Below are positions 35,664-44,561 of a stretch of DNA of 64,000 bases, piece after piece. Below the pieces are notes generated by a model. It had not been told where the DNA came from. It worked only from the letters and a program-made list of their open reading frames with translations, and searched no databases. Position 1 is the first letter of the stretch; every line of letters starts with the position of its first letter. Source of the stretch: Bacillota bacterium (lineage in GTDB: Bacteria > Bacillota > Clostridia > Lachnospirales > Lachnospiraceae); contig CABJAN010000008.1 in assembly GCA_902363515.1 (NCBI GenBank), forward strand, positions 1 to 64,000. The letters run 5' to 3'. Both the position numbers and the translations under genes were made by a program.

Positions 35664-36389
35664 CTACCATTCAATGGTCTCTACCGGAACCGGGTGTTCA
35701 TTCATTTCCATGCCGGAAACTTTACCATTTTTGATATGTATCACCCTATCCGCCATAGGCGCAATGGCTGAGTTGTGCGTAATGACAATGACAGTCATTC
35801 CCTTTTTCCGGCAGGTATCCTGTAAAAGCTTTAGAATGGCTTTTCCCGTATTATAATCCAGAGCGCCTGTTGGCTCATCGCACAAAAGCAGCTTGGGATT
35901 CTTTGCTAAAGCCCTGGCTATGGACACTCTTTGCTGTTCTCCTCCCGAAAGCTGTGCCGGAAAATTATTCAGTCTCTCTCCAAGTCCCACATCTTCCAGG
36001 ACTGTTTTAGCATCCAGCGGATTTTTGCAAATCTGAAGCGCCAGTTCTACATTCTCCAGCGCTGTAAGATTGGGAATCAGATTATAAAACTGAAACACAA
36101 ACCCAATATCATCCCTGCGATAGCCAATAAGCTTCTTGGGACTGTATTTGGCAATATCATTCTTATCCACCAGTACACTTCCCGAAGTGGCAGTGTCCAT
36201 CCCTCCCAGGATATTTAAAACCGTAGTTTTTCCGGCTCCACTTGGTCCTACAATGACTACAAATTCCCCTTTTGCAATGGAAAAGTCAATGCCATCCACA
36301 GCTCTGATTTCTACCTCTCCCATTTTATATACTTTTGTCACCTGTTCCAGCTTCACAAAATCCTCTGTATGCTTCTTCGTATTTTCCAT
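35664..36389 (-). CDS. ABC transporter ATP-binding protein (LolD/MacB type)
   Basis: The 241-residue ATPase has Walker [15 protein letters not shown]-loop [17 protein letters not shown], signature [17 protein letters not shown], Walker [16 protein letters not shown] and H-loop ITHNSA. It lies upstream of the coiled-coil permease, 10 bases apart, and downstream of a TetR gene. It energises that permease. Confidence 0.93.
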   Translation of the reverse strand: MENTKKHTEDFVKLEQVTKVYKMGEVEIRAVDGIDFSIAKGEFVVIVGPSGAGKTTVLNILGGMDTATSGSVLVDKNDIAKYSPKKLIGYRRDDIGFVFQFYNLIPNLTALENVELALQICKNPLDAKTVLEDVGLGERLNNFPAQLSGGEQQRVSIARALAKNPKLLLCDEPTGALDYNTGKAILKLLQDTCRKKGMTVIVITHNSAIAPMADRVIHIKNGKVSGMEMNEHPVPVETIEW

Positions 36390-36421
36390 TCCTCTGTTCC
36401 TCCAACCCGTAACTTCTTCCC

Positions 36422-37003
36422 TTATTTTGTTGGGACAATTCCCTGAATTCCCTGAAGCAATAATTTTCCGGTAATCTCCGCAACCTGTTTCGGCGGTTCC
36501 TGAAATTCATGTTCCATCCAATAACGGATTACTCCCAATGCACCTGCAATACAGTAATAAAACTGTGCCTGAAACTCAAAAGAATCTCTGTCTATTTCCA
36601 CCGGAAAGTTTTGCAGATATTTCTCAAAAACAGACTCCAAAAGCATTTTGCCATTGGAAACCTTCCCTCTCCCCTTCATCATAAGAACGCATTTCTCCCG
36701 CTCCTGATAAAGATACTGAAATACCTCCTGCAGCAAAGTCCCCACATGCGTTAAAAGTTCCTGGTCTGTAAACTGTTCTGCCATATTCTTAACCACGATG
36801 CACATGGTTTCTTCCACTTCAGCTAAGACAGAATCCACATCTGTATAATGAAGATAAAAAGTATTTCTATGAATGTGGGCAGCCTCCGTCAATTCCCGTA
36901 TGGATATTTCGTTTAATTCCTTTTCCTTTGAAAGTGCAATCAGGGCATTTAAAATATTCGCCTTGGTTTTTTCTATCCGTTTATCTGTTGTCTCTTTTTC
37001 CAT
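36422..37003 (-). CDS. TetR-family transcriptional regulator
   Basis: The 193-residue regulator has a typical N-terminal helix-turn-helix (EISIRELTEAAHIHRNTFYLHYTDVDSVL, about 30-60) followed by a helical ligand or dimerisation domain. It heads the operon with the ABC ATPase and permease, so it probably represses that operon, possibly through the palindromes at 37028-37116. The inducer is unknown. Confidence 0.9.
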   Translation of the reverse strand: MEKETTDKRIEKTKANILNALIALSKEKELNEISIRELTEAAHIHRNTFYLHYTDVDSVLAEVEETMCIVVKNMAEQFTDQELLTHVGTLLQEVFQYLYQEREKCVLMMKGRGKVSNGKMLLESVFEKYLQNFPVEIDRDSFEFQAQFYYCIAGALGVIRYWMEHEFQEPPKQVAEITGKLLLQGIQGIVPTK

Positions 37004-37027
37004 TTTTCATTTCCCCACGTAAAACTA

Positions 37028-37070
37028 TGCATCTGCACATTATCTAAAATAATTTTAATGTGCAGATGCA
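37028..37070. repeat. Perfect inverted repeat, candidate TetR operator
   Basis: Fifteen-base arms at 37028-37042 and 37056-37070 (TGCATCTGCACATTA and its complement) are perfect around a 13-base centre. They lie between the predicted TetR promoter and its start codon. Confidence 0.55.
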
Positions 37071-37081
37071 CAAAATGTCAA
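37052..37081 (-). promoter_or_regulatory. Promoter of the TetR-ABC operon
   Basis: On the minus strand TTGACA (37076-37081) and TAAAAT (37052-37057) are separated by 18 bases. The -35 lies in the left arm of the second palindrome. Confidence 0.55.
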
Positions 37082-37116
37082 TAAAATAAATATAAAATTT
37101 TTATTGACATTTTGTG
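37069..37116. repeat. Perfect 18-bp inverted repeat joining two promoters
   Basis: CACAAAATGTCAATAAAA (37069-37086) and its exact complement (37099-37116) flank a 12-base centre. Each arm contains a TTGACA box in outward orientation, one for the TetR operon and one for tRNA-Pro. Confidence 0.6.
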
Positions 37117-37132
37117 TCTCATTCTATATAAT
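37104..37132 (+). promoter_or_regulatory. Promoter of tRNA-Pro
   Basis: TTGACA (37104-37109) and TATAAT (37127-37132) have perfect consensus sequences and a 17-base spacer, about 16 bases before the mature tRNA. Confidence 0.88.
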
Positions 37133-37148
37133 GAAATTTGTTGAACAG

Positions 37149-37222
37149 CGAAGCGTGGCTCAGTTTGGTAGAGCGCTGCGTTCGGGACGCAGAGGTCGCG
37201 TGTTCGAATCACGTCGCTTCGA
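37149..37222 (+). tRNA. tRNA-Pro (anticodon CGG)
   Basis: The 74-base cloverleaf has acceptor CGAAGCG/CGCTTCG, T-loop TGTTCGAATCA and discriminator A. The anticodon arm CTGCG/CGCAG holds the loop TTCGGGA, giving CGG, which reads CCG proline codons. CCA is not encoded. Confidence 0.96.
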
Positions 37223-37228
37223 TTTGAC

Positions 37229-37276
37229 TTGAAAAGTGCCGGAAAGCCTTATTTCATAGGGTTTTTCGGCATTTTC
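37229..37276 (+). terminator. Terminator of tRNA-Pro
   Basis: GAAAAGTGCCGGAAAGCC and the downstream GGGTTTTTCGGCATTTTC form a G-C/A-T stem around a short loop, followed by T-rich sequence. Confidence 0.7.
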
Positions 37277-37371
37277 ATTTTCTCACAAAATGGTATAAAA
37301 TCACCTGTTTTTTTAAATGTTACATCAAACCTTATACAAAACAATTCAAATGAAAAGAAAGGAGCCATTCC

Positions 37372-38757
37372 ATGGAACAATTACCGTCAGCCTTTTTAGC
37401 CCGTATGAAGGATATGCTGGGAGAAGAGTATTCTGCCTTTTTAGACAGCTATGATTCCCCACGCAAATTCGGTCTCAGAGTCAATACTCTGAAGCTTTCA
37501 GCTCAGGAATTTGCTGAGACTGCCCCATTTCAGCTTGCTCCCATTCCCTGGGTTCCCAATGGATTCTTTTATGGGAAAGAAGACCGTCCCTCCAGACATC
37601 CTTTTTATCCTGCCGGGCTGTATTATCTCCAGGAGTCCAGCGCCATGGCGCCTGCCAGCCGGCTTGACATCACTCCTGGCGAATATGTTCTGGATTTATG
37701 TGCTGCCCCGGGAGGAAAAGCCACTGAGCTGGCTGCCAGACTTCAGGGAAAAGGACTTCTTGTAGCCAATGAAATCAGTGCTTCCCGGGCAAAAGCCCTG
37801 CTTCGAAATCTGGAGCTTTCAGGAGTAACAAACTCTCTGGTAACTAATGAAACCCCAAAACGTCTGGCTGGGTATTTTCCTGAATTTTTCCACAAGGTTC
37901 TGGTAGATGCCCCCTGCTCTGGTGAAGGAATGTTTCGCAAAGACCCTGAGGTAGCCAAAACCTGGAATGAGGAACGCCCAGACTACTTTGGAAAGTTGCA
38001 ACAGGAAATCATTCAGCACGCTATCTCCATGCTAAAACCGGGAGGACTGCTTATGTATTCCACCTGCACCTTCTCTCCTGTTGAAAATGAAGGCCTGATT
38101 TCTTATGTACTGGAACAGTTTCCTGAGATGGAGTTACTGGACATGGAGGATTACCCTGGCTTCACCCCTGGAAATCCCCAGTGGGGAAATGGGGATACGC
38201 GCCTTTTGAAAACCCGCCGCATTTTCCCCCATCATATGGATGGAGAAGGGCATTTTCTGGCGCTCCTCAGAAAAAAAGGGACACTGGAATCTGCACCTTT
38301 TGCCCCAATGCCCTGTACCTTAAAAAAAGAAGAAAGGAAACTTGTGGAAGAATTTTTTTCCTCTCTCTCTATACCTGTTGACTGGAATGGCATTGAAGCA
38401 CGTAATGGCTTTGTTTACCGCCTTCCCTCTGCCTCCACAGGTTCCTTAAAAGGCTTAAAATTCCTCCGCCATGGTCTCTTTCTTGGAGAGTTAAAGAAAA
38501 ACCGTTTTGAACCAAGCCAGTCACTTGCCATGGCTCTAAAGGATGTCCCACAGGCTTCAAAAATCAGTTTAAACCCTCAGGACTCCCGGCTGGCTGCCTA
38601 TTTAAGGGGCGAAACTTTCTCCCTGGAAGAAGGCGAATGCACTTCTCAAAAGGGCTGGAAACTCATCTGCGCCAAAGGTTTCCCTCTTGGTTGGGGAAAA
38701 GTAGTAGGAAACACTGTAAAAAACAAATACCCCTCCGGCTGGCGTCAAAGCTACTAA
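37372..38757 (+). CDS. RsmF/NOP2-Sun-type rRNA cytosine-5 methyltransferase
   Basis: The 461-residue protein has a SAM-binding Rossmann domain with LDLCAAPGGKATELA (motif I), NEISASRAKAL, VDAPCSGEGMFRK (catalytic Cys in motif IV) and YSTCTFSPVENE (second catalytic Cys, motif VI). The C-terminal region (about 300-461) with GxxxxK and WG motifs is the RsmF-like extension. It probably methylates cytosine in 16S or 23S rRNA; the exact base is not clear. AAAGGAG lies 7 bases upstream. Confidence 0.9.
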   Translation: MEQLPSAFLARMKDMLGEEYSAFLDSYDSPRKFGLRVNTLKLSAQEFAETAPFQLAPIPWVPNGFFYGKEDRPSRHPFYPAGLYYLQESSAMAPASRLDITPGEYVLDLCAAPGGKATELAARLQGKGLLVANEISASRAKALLRNLELSGVTNSLVTNETPKRLAGYFPEFFHKVLVDAPCSGEGMFRKDPEVAKTWNEERPDYFGKLQQEIIQHAISMLKPGGLLMYSTCTFSPVENEGLISYVLEQFPEMELLDMEDYPGFTPGNPQWGNGDTRLLKTRRIFPHHMDGEGHFLALLRKKGTLESAPFAPMPCTLKKEERKLVEEFFSSLSIPVDWNGIEARNGFVYRLPSASTGSLKGLKFLRHGLFLGELKKNRFEPSQSLAMALKDVPQASKISLNPQDSRLAAYLRGETFSLEEGECTSQKGWKLICAKGFPLGWGKVVGNTVKNKYPSGWRQSY

Positions 38758-38784
38758 ATACAGAAGAGCAATTTTATCCGACAA

Positions 38785-38819
38785 AAAAGAGACTGTCCTA
38801 TAAAGCAACAGTCTCTTTT
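38785..38819. terminator. Convergent terminator after the RNA methylase
   Basis: AAAAAGAGACTGT and ACAGTCTCTTTT form a perfect 12-bp stem between the plus-strand methylase and the minus-strand spoVG. Confidence 0.8.
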
Positions 38820-38830
38820 CTCTTTTCAAC

Positions 38831-39115
38831 TTAGGATTCCGTTTCCTCCAGCGGTTCCTCTGCTAACACCTGTTCATATTTCTCCAGGATAATGTTTTGT
38901 ATTCTTTCACGGGTTGCAGAATTAATAGGGTGGGCAATATCTCTATATTCCCCGTCCGTTGCTTTGCGGCTTGGCATAGCAATAAATAAACCTTTTTCTC
39001 CCTCTATGACCTTGATATCATGAACCACAAATTCCTCATCAATAGTAATAGAGACTACTGCCTTCATTTTTCCCTCTTTTGCTACGCATCTTACTCTTAC
39101 ATCTGTGATATTCAT
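38831..39115 (-). CDS. spoVG: Septation/RNA-binding regulator SpoVG
   Basis: SpoVG is a small protein that influences asymmetric septation in sporulating Firmicutes and binds RNA or DNA. The 94-residue product starts [11 protein letters not shown] with the family pattern [22 protein letters not shown] and [11 protein letters not shown]. Start 39115 has GGGGAAGG 4 bases upstream. It is downstream of glgD, and the operon relation is not clear. Confidence 0.94.
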   Translation of the reverse strand: MNITDVRVRCVAKEGKMKAVVSITIDEEFVVHDIKVIEGEKGLFIAMPSRKATDGEYRDIAHPINSATRERIQNIILEKYEQVLAEEPLEETES

Positions 39116-39183
39116 ACAACCTTCCCCTTTCATGCCTTTGTTGCCTTTACTGCCGCCTTATGCAGTGGTATTTTAAGCCTTTT

Positions 39184-40299
39184 TTACAGAACGTAACGTT
39201 CATTTTTCTCAATTACAATTTTAATGCCTTCCTCGCCGCAGAAATAAGAATTTGCCCGGATGGTATCTCTGCTTTCTACGATACAGTTTTCAATATGTGT
39301 ATTATCTCCCAGATAGACATCATTTAAAATAATGGAATTCTTGATAACACAATTATTTCCAACGAAAACCTTCTTAAAGAGTACAGAATTTTCTACCTGT
39401 CCGTTAATAATACATCCGCTGGAAATCAAACTGTTTTTTACAACAGCGCCTGGATTATACTTAGCCGGAGGCAGATCATCAATCTTAGACTGCACTCCCG
39501 GATACTGGCGGAAGAAATAATCCCGGATTTCCGGCTTCAGGAAATCCATGTTCGTCTTATAATAAGATTCCACTGTAGAAATATTGCTCCAATATGTATT
39601 AATCTTATATCCGTAGATTCGTTTCAGATTTTTATAACGAATTAAGATATCCTTTACAAAATCATGGCGGCCTTCCTGACCACACTTTTCAATTAATTCA
39701 ATTAACTGGCGTCTTCTGATAACGTAAATACCGGTAGAAATGGTATTGGACTGAGCCACCATAGGTTTCTCATCAAATTCCTCAATCCTGCAGTCTTCAT
39801 TCATCTTCAGACATCCAAACCGGGTAACATCTTCCCCATGAACATCCGTACATACCACGGTAATATCTGCACGTTTTGCAATGTGGTACTCCAGCACCTT
39901 ATTGTAATCCAGCTTGTACACACAATCACCGGAAGCAATTACTACATACGGTTCATGACTGGATTTCAGGAAATTCAGGTTCTGATACATAGCGTCCGCA
40001 GTTCCCTGATACCAGAAACTGTTATCCGGTGTAATGGTAGGTGTAAAGGTATAGAGTCCTCCCTGCTTTCTTCCGAAATCCCACCATTTAGAAGAACTTA
40101 AATGCTCATTTAAAGAACGTGCATTATATTGTGTAAATACAGCTACTTTCTGAATATGGGAGTTTGACATGTTGCTGAGTGCAAAATCAATGCTCCGGTA
40201 GCTTCCCGCTATGGGCATAGCCGCGATAGCTCTTTTCTGTGATAATTCTCTCATTTTATGGTTATTGCCGCCGGCAAGAATAATACCTATTGCTCTCAT
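39184..40299 (-). CDS. glgD: Glucose-1-phosphate adenylyltransferase subunit GlgD
   Basis: GlgD is the regulatory partner of GlgC in Firmicutes; it forms a heterotetramer and boosts ADP-glucose production. The 371-residue protein has a nucleotidyltransferase-like N-terminus ([24 protein letters not shown]) whose G-x-G-T/S-RL motif is degenerate, and a C-terminal left-handed beta-helix ([17 protein letters not shown]). It overlaps glgC by ATGA. The degenerate pyrophosphorylase motif suggests low catalytic activity, as known for GlgD. Confidence 0.93.
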   Translation of the reverse strand: MRAIGIILAGGNNHKMRELSQKRAIAAMPIAGSYRSIDFALSNMSNSHIQKVAVFTQYNARSLNEHLSSSKWWDFGRKQGGLYTFTPTITPDNSFWYQGTADAMYQNLNFLKSSHEPYVVIASGDCVYKLDYNKVLEYHIAKRADITVVCTDVHGEDVTRFGCLKMNEDCRIEEFDEKPMVAQSNTISTGIYVIRRRQLIELIEKCGQEGRHDFVKDILIRYKNLKRIYGYKINTYWSNISTVESYYKTNMDFLKPEIRDYFFRQYPGVQSKIDDLPPAKYNPGAVVKNSLISSGCIINGQVENSVLFKKVFVGNNCVIKNSIILNDVYLGDNTHIENCIVESRDTIRANSYFCGEEGIKIVIEKNERYVL

Positions 40300-41570
40300 T
40301 CTGTCTCACCTTCCTTATTCAATGTTTCACCGCTTTCCAGAACCCCTCCCGGATAGTCTTCTATGCTGGTCTGCCCTACAATGGCTGTGTTCTTTCCAAT
40401 GGTTACATTGGACGGGATGACGGTATTTTCGCCTACAGTTACAAGTCCGAAGGAATATACATTTGGTTTCAGTTTGTTTGGAACCTCTTCTCCCACACCC
40501 ATAACAACGTTATCTCCTACCACAACGTTTTCAGCAATAATGGCTTTGTCAATGACATCATTTTCTCCGATGACAGCCTGTTTCATGACAATGGAATCCC
40601 GGACAACAGCGCCTTTCTTAATAGTAACGCCTGCTCCAATTACAGAATTATGTACCTCTCCGTAAATCTCTGTTCCCTCTCCCACAATACTCTTCTCTAC
40701 CACAGCGTCTGCTGCAATATACTGAGGCGGAATAATATCACCTTTGGTATAAATCTTCCAGAACTCTTCATATAAATTAAATTCCGGAATAATATCAATC
40801 AGCTCCATATTGGCTTCCCAATAAGACCCCAGAGTTCCTACATCCTTCCAGTAGCCATTATACTCATAAGCAAAGAGTCTCTGTCCTTTTTCTTTACAAT
40901 AAGGAAGAATATGCTTACCAAAATCACAACCGGACTGGTCTTTTAATGCAATCAATGCTTCCTTTAATACAGGCCAGCTAAAAATATAAATACCCATAGA
41001 AGCCAGATTGCTCTTAGGATTCTCCGGTTTTTCCTCAAATTCTGTGATTCTTCCGGTCTCATCTGTAATGGCAAGACCAAATCTGGAGGCTTCTTCCCAT
41101 GGGACCGGCATACATGCCACGGTAATATCTGCTTTATTCGCTTTGTGGAAATCCAGCATAACCTCATAGTCCATCTTGTAAATATGGTCGCCTCCCAGAA
41201 TTAACACATAATCCGGATTATAATTTTCCATATATGCCAGGTTCTGATAAATGGCATTTGCTGTACCAGTATACCATTCTGTATTTGTTTTCTTCTCATA
41301 AGGAGGCAAAATAGAAACTCCTCCTACGTTTCTATCCAAATCCCATGGAATACCAATTCCAATATGGGTATTCAGCCGCAAAGGCTGGTACTGTGTCAGT
41401 ACACCCACTGTATCTACGCCTGAATTAATACAGTTACTAAGGGGAAAATCAATAATCCTGTATTTTCCGCCAAATGTTACCGCTGGTTTTGCAACCTTGG
41501 CAGTAAGTACGCCTAATCTGCTGCCTTGTCCACCGGCTAATAACATCGCAATCATTTCTTTCTTAATCAT
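40296..41570 (-). CDS. glgC: Glucose-1-phosphate adenylyltransferase
   Basis: GlgC makes ADP-glucose from glucose-1-phosphate and ATP for glycogen synthesis. The 424-residue enzyme has [55 protein letters not shown] and a beta-helix domain with hexapeptide repeats. The motifs are intact, unlike in GlgD. No glgA or glgP in the window. Confidence 0.95.
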   Translation of the reverse strand: MIKKEMIAMLLAGGQGSRLGVLTAKVAKPAVTFGGKYRIIDFPLSNCINSGVDTVGVLTQYQPLRLNTHIGIGIPWDLDRNVGGVSILPPYEKKTNTEWYTGTANAIYQNLAYMENYNPDYVLILGGDHIYKMDYEVMLDFHKANKADITVACMPVPWEEASRFGLAITDETGRITEFEEKPENPKSNLASMGIYIFSWPVLKEALIALKDQSGCDFGKHILPYCKEKGQRLFAYEYNGYWKDVGTLGSYWEANMELIDIIPEFNLYEEFWKIYTKGDIIPPQYIAADAVVEKSIVGEGTEIYGEVHNSVIGAGVTIKKGAVVRDSIVMKQAVIGENDVIDKAIIAENVVVGDNVVMGVGEEVPNKLKPNVYSFGLVTVGENTVIPSNVTIGKNTAIVGQTSIEDYPGGVLESGETLNKEGETE

Positions 41571-41588
41571 GCCATCACCTCTTGTATA

Positions 41589-41640
41589 ATCTATGGTTTT
41601 TTATTATACCATAATCTTTGGAAAAAGTGAACATTTTAAA
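41589..41640 (-). promoter_or_regulatory. Candidate glgC promoter
   Basis: On the minus strand a TATAAT appears about 40 bases before the glgC ATG, with TTCACT about 18 bases upstream as a weak -35. The sequence near it is AT-rich. Confidence 0.4.
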
Positions 41641-41795
41641 CAATTTTTTTCGACATTTTACAACTTTTTGTTACATTTTACCTGTTTTTAACCATTATAT
41701 TGGATTTTTATCAAGAAAGGGTTTCCATTTCCTGCAATGTTGGTTATAATTTAAGAGAGTAATTTCCTAATAATATATAGAAAGGATTCTGTCAT

Positions 41796-43175
41796 ATGTA
41801 TCAGATTGATTTTCATAAACCATTACACATTCACTTCATTGGAATCGGCGGTATCAGCATGAGCGGTCTTGCTGAAATCCTCCTGGGAGAAGATTTTCCG
41901 GTTTCCGGTTCTGATGCAAAAGAATCAGACCTTACCAGACAATTAGAAGAAAAAGGAGCCAAAATCTATATTGGTCAGAGAGCATCCAACATTACAAACG
42001 ATGTAGAACTGGTAGTGTACACTGCTGCCATTCATCCAGACAACCCGGAATATGCCTGTGCCAAAGAGCGCAATCTTCCCATGCTTACCAGGGCAGAGCT
42101 TCTGGGACAGATTATGAAGAATTATCAGCTTCCTATTGCTGTATCCGGTACTCACGGAAAAACCACAACAACTTCCATGATTTCTCACATTCTTCTGGAA
42201 GCAGACACAGACCCAACCATCTCCGTAGGAGGTATCCTTCCTGCAATCCACGGAAATATCCGTGTGGGACAGTCTGAGACCTTTATTACCGAAGCCTGTG
42301 AATACACCAACAGCTTTTTAAGCTTTTTCCCAAAAATCAGCATTATCCTCAATATTGATGCTGACCATCTGGATTTTTTCAAAGATTTAGAGGATATCCG
42401 AAATTCTTTCCGCCGTTTTGCCGCATTGCTGCCCGCAGACGGAACCCTCATTATTAATCAGGATATTCCAAATGTAGAAGAAATCACCCGGGGACTTGAT
42501 TGTGAGATTCTGACCTATTCTCTGAAGGAAAAGGCGGATTACCATGCTGAAAATATTGAATTTGACAAATTTGCCCATGCTTCCTTTGACTGTATAAAAG
42601 GTGAGGAAAACCTTGGCCGCTTTACCTTATCTGTGCCGGGTATGCACAATGTTTCCAATGCGCTGTCAGCCATTGCCCTGGGCGTAAAAATCGGCATTGA
42701 CCTGCCTGCTATTCAGAAAGGACTTCTGCACTTTTCCGGAACAGACCGCAGATTCCAATACAAAGGAAAGGTAGCCGGAGTTACGGTGATTGATGATTAT
42801 GCCCACCACCCAACTGAAATCCAGGCCACCTTAAAAACTGCAAAAAATTATCCACACAAAACCACCTGGTGCGTATTCCAGCCTCACACCTACACACGTA
42901 CCAAAGCCTTAATGCAGGAATTTGCCCAGGCCTTATCCCTGGCAGATAAAGTAATTCTGGCGGATATCTATGCGGCAAGAGAAACCGACACGCTTGGAAT
43001 CTCTTCTGCTAATTTGCGGGATTTACTTCTGGAAAAAGGTGTGGATGCTTATTATTTCCCTACCTTTGACGAAATTGAAGCATTTTTATTAGAAAATTGT
43101 ATCCACGGAGACGTGTTGATAACCATGGGGGCCGGAGATGTGTATAAAATCGGCGAAAACCTGTTAGGACTGTAA
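41796..43175 (+). CDS. murC: UDP-N-acetylmuramate--L-alanine ligase
   Basis: MurC adds L-alanine to UDP-MurNAc in peptidoglycan precursor synthesis. The 459-residue ligase has an N-terminal Rossmann loop HFIGIGGISMSGLAEIL, the ATP loop SGTHGKTTTTSM, TEACEYTNSFL, DYAHHPTEI and HTYTR motifs. A separate transcriptional unit between glgC (divergent) and the DnaD-like gene, ending in a strong terminator. AAAGGA lies 9 bases before the ATG. Confidence 0.96.
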   Translation: MYQIDFHKPLHIHFIGIGGISMSGLAEILLGEDFPVSGSDAKESDLTRQLEEKGAKIYIGQRASNITNDVELVVYTAAIHPDNPEYACAKERNLPMLTRAELLGQIMKNYQLPIAVSGTHGKTTTTSMISHILLEADTDPTISVGGILPAIHGNIRVGQSETFITEACEYTNSFLSFFPKISIILNIDADHLDFFKDLEDIRNSFRRFAALLPADGTLIINQDIPNVEEITRGLDCEILTYSLKEKADYHAENIEFDKFAHASFDCIKGEENLGRFTLSVPGMHNVSNALSAIALGVKIGIDLPAIQKGLLHFSGTDRRFQYKGKVAGVTVIDDYAHHPTEIQATLKTAKNYPHKTTWCVFQPHTYTRTKALMQEFAQALSLADKVILADIYAARETDTLGISSANLRDLLLEKGVDAYYFPTFDEIEAFLLENCIHGDVLITMGAGDVYKIGENLLGL

Positions 43176-43177
43176 GG

Positions 43178-43376
43178 TTATCCACATTATCCACTAAATC
43201 ATCCACATGTTCTGCCCACAGAGCATGTGGATTTTTTTCCTTTCGGAAAGTTGACATAAACCGACAGCATTTCATTTAAAAATCCTCTATTTTCCTTGTA
43301 TTTTCGACAATTTATGGTTTCCAATAAAAAGTAGTCCACTTTTTTATCCACATTATCCACATTTCCCACAGCATTC
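43178..43376 (+). promoter_or_regulatory. DnaA-box cluster B upstream of dnaD-like gene
   Basis: TTATCCACA occurs exactly at 43178-43186, 43344-43352 and 43353-43361. One-mismatch boxes lie at 43187-43195 (TTATCCACT) and 43199-43207 (TCATCCACA). Two pairs abut directly. The cluster fills most of the 319-base gap between murC and the DnaD-like gene. Confidence 0.7.
43201..43239 (+). terminator. Terminator of murC
   Basis: ATCCACATGTTCTG (43201-43214) and CAGAGCATGTGGAT (43219-43232) form a 14-bp stem with one G-U pair around the loop CCCA, followed by a run of T. One arm also contains a near-consensus DnaA box. Confidence 0.8.
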
Positions 43377-43494
43377 CCTATTCACCTTCTGTTTTTCGCT
43401 GTCGAAAAAAAATCCAGTTCTCTTTTCAGATATTGTGTGCTATACTGAAATTGATTCAAGAGAAAGAAAATGATACATGTAAAGGATGTTTAAA

Positions 43495-44541
43495 ATGGGA
43501 CAGTTTGAAGTATATAATAGCTTTCCCGGAGAATTCACGTTCATCTCCAACCGTTTCCTGGATGGCTATATGCCTTCCGCAAATGGTGAATTTGTAAAAA
43601 TTTATCTCTATCTGCTAAGGCACGCCTGTCAGGAGAAAACCCTTTTGGAGCTTTCCTCTATTGCAGACGTTTTTAATTGTACAGAAGCAGACGTACTAAG
43701 GGCATTACGGTACTGGAAAAAAACAGGGATTTTAGACGTTTCCTTTGATGGCAAAGGGATTCTTACCAGGGTTATATTTTATCCGGTTACTGCCAAAGAG
43801 GAAACCCTCTTCCAGAACAGCTTACAGGAAGCAGCCGCAGGTCTGGAACCACCAAAAGAGACAGTCTCCTCTTCACTCACGCCTGATAAAATCAGGGCAC
43901 TGAAAGGAAATGATGAGGTACGCCAGCTTTTGTTTATTGCAGAGCAGTATCTTGGCAAAACCCTCACACCGACTGATATGGAAACCCTTCTGTTTCTCTA
44001 TGATGAGGTTGGGCTCTCCGCAGAGCTGATGGAATATCTGATTGAATACTGTGTTTCCAAGGGAAGCACCAGCATGGCTTATATTAAAAAGGTAGGGCTT
44101 GCCTGGGCAGAGCAAAAAATTGTCACAGTGAACCAGGCAAAAGAAGAAACAAACCTTTACAACCGAAATTATTTTACTATATTAAGAGCCTTTGGTATTA
44201 AAAACAGGAATCCTCTGGAAAAGGAAATCCAGTATATGAATCTCTGGATGAACCAGTACGGATTCACCCTGGATATTATTTCAGAGGCTTGCAGCCGGAC
44301 CGTACTCTCTACCGGAAAAGCCAGCTTTTCCTATGCAGACAGTATTCTGGAAAGCTGGTTCAAGAAAGGGGTTCATCACCTGTCTGACATTGATACACTG
44401 GATCAGAGCTTCCAGCAGAAAAAAGCTGCCAGAGCAGCGGATTCCAAACCCAAACCGGCACAGCCGAAAAATAAATTTAACAATTTTCACCAGCGTAATT
44501 ACAATATGGCGGAATTGGAAAAACAACTTCTTGGAAAATGA
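43495..44541 (+). CDS. DnaD-domain replication/primosome protein
   Basis: The 348-residue protein has an N-terminal winged-helix-like region (FISNRFLDGYM, then LSSIADVFNCTEADVLRALRYWKKTGILDV) and two DnaD-like domains around 125-210 and 215-290 (YLGKTLTPTDMETLLFLYDEVGLSAELMEYLIEYCV and YNRNYFTILRAFGIKNRNPLEKEIQYMNLWMNQYGFTLDIISEACSR). DnaD proteins act in replication initiation and restart with helicase loading. The helicase-loader gene follows with an overlap of frames. ATG 43495 has AAAGGA 8 bases upstream. Confidence 0.85.
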   Translation: MGQFEVYNSFPGEFTFISNRFLDGYMPSANGEFVKIYLYLLRHACQEKTLLELSSIADVFNCTEADVLRALRYWKKTGILDVSFDGKGILTRVIFYPVTAKEETLFQNSLQEAAAGLEPPKETVSSSLTPDKIRALKGNDEVRQLLFIAEQYLGKTLTPTDMETLLFLYDEVGLSAELMEYLIEYCVSKGSTSMAYIKKVGLAWAEQKIVTVNQAKEETNLYNRNYFTILRAFGIKNRNPLEKEIQYMNLWMNQYGFTLDIISEACSRTVLSTGKASFSYADSILESWFKKGVHHLSDIDTLDQSFQQKKAARAADSKPKPAQPKNKFNNFHQRNYNMAELEKQLLGK

Positions 44542-44561
44542 AACAGGTAAGGAGGCAAACC

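Noticed and set aside
36422..37132. Mobile element carrying the TetR-ABC operon
   Set aside because: The palindromes are explained as well by operators and promoters. No transposase, integrase or target duplication at tRNA-Pro was seen.
43060..43275. Minus-strand 71-codon frame over the murC end and leader
   Set aside because: It is antisense to murC and its VDDLVDNVDNL part is the translated DnaA-box cluster.
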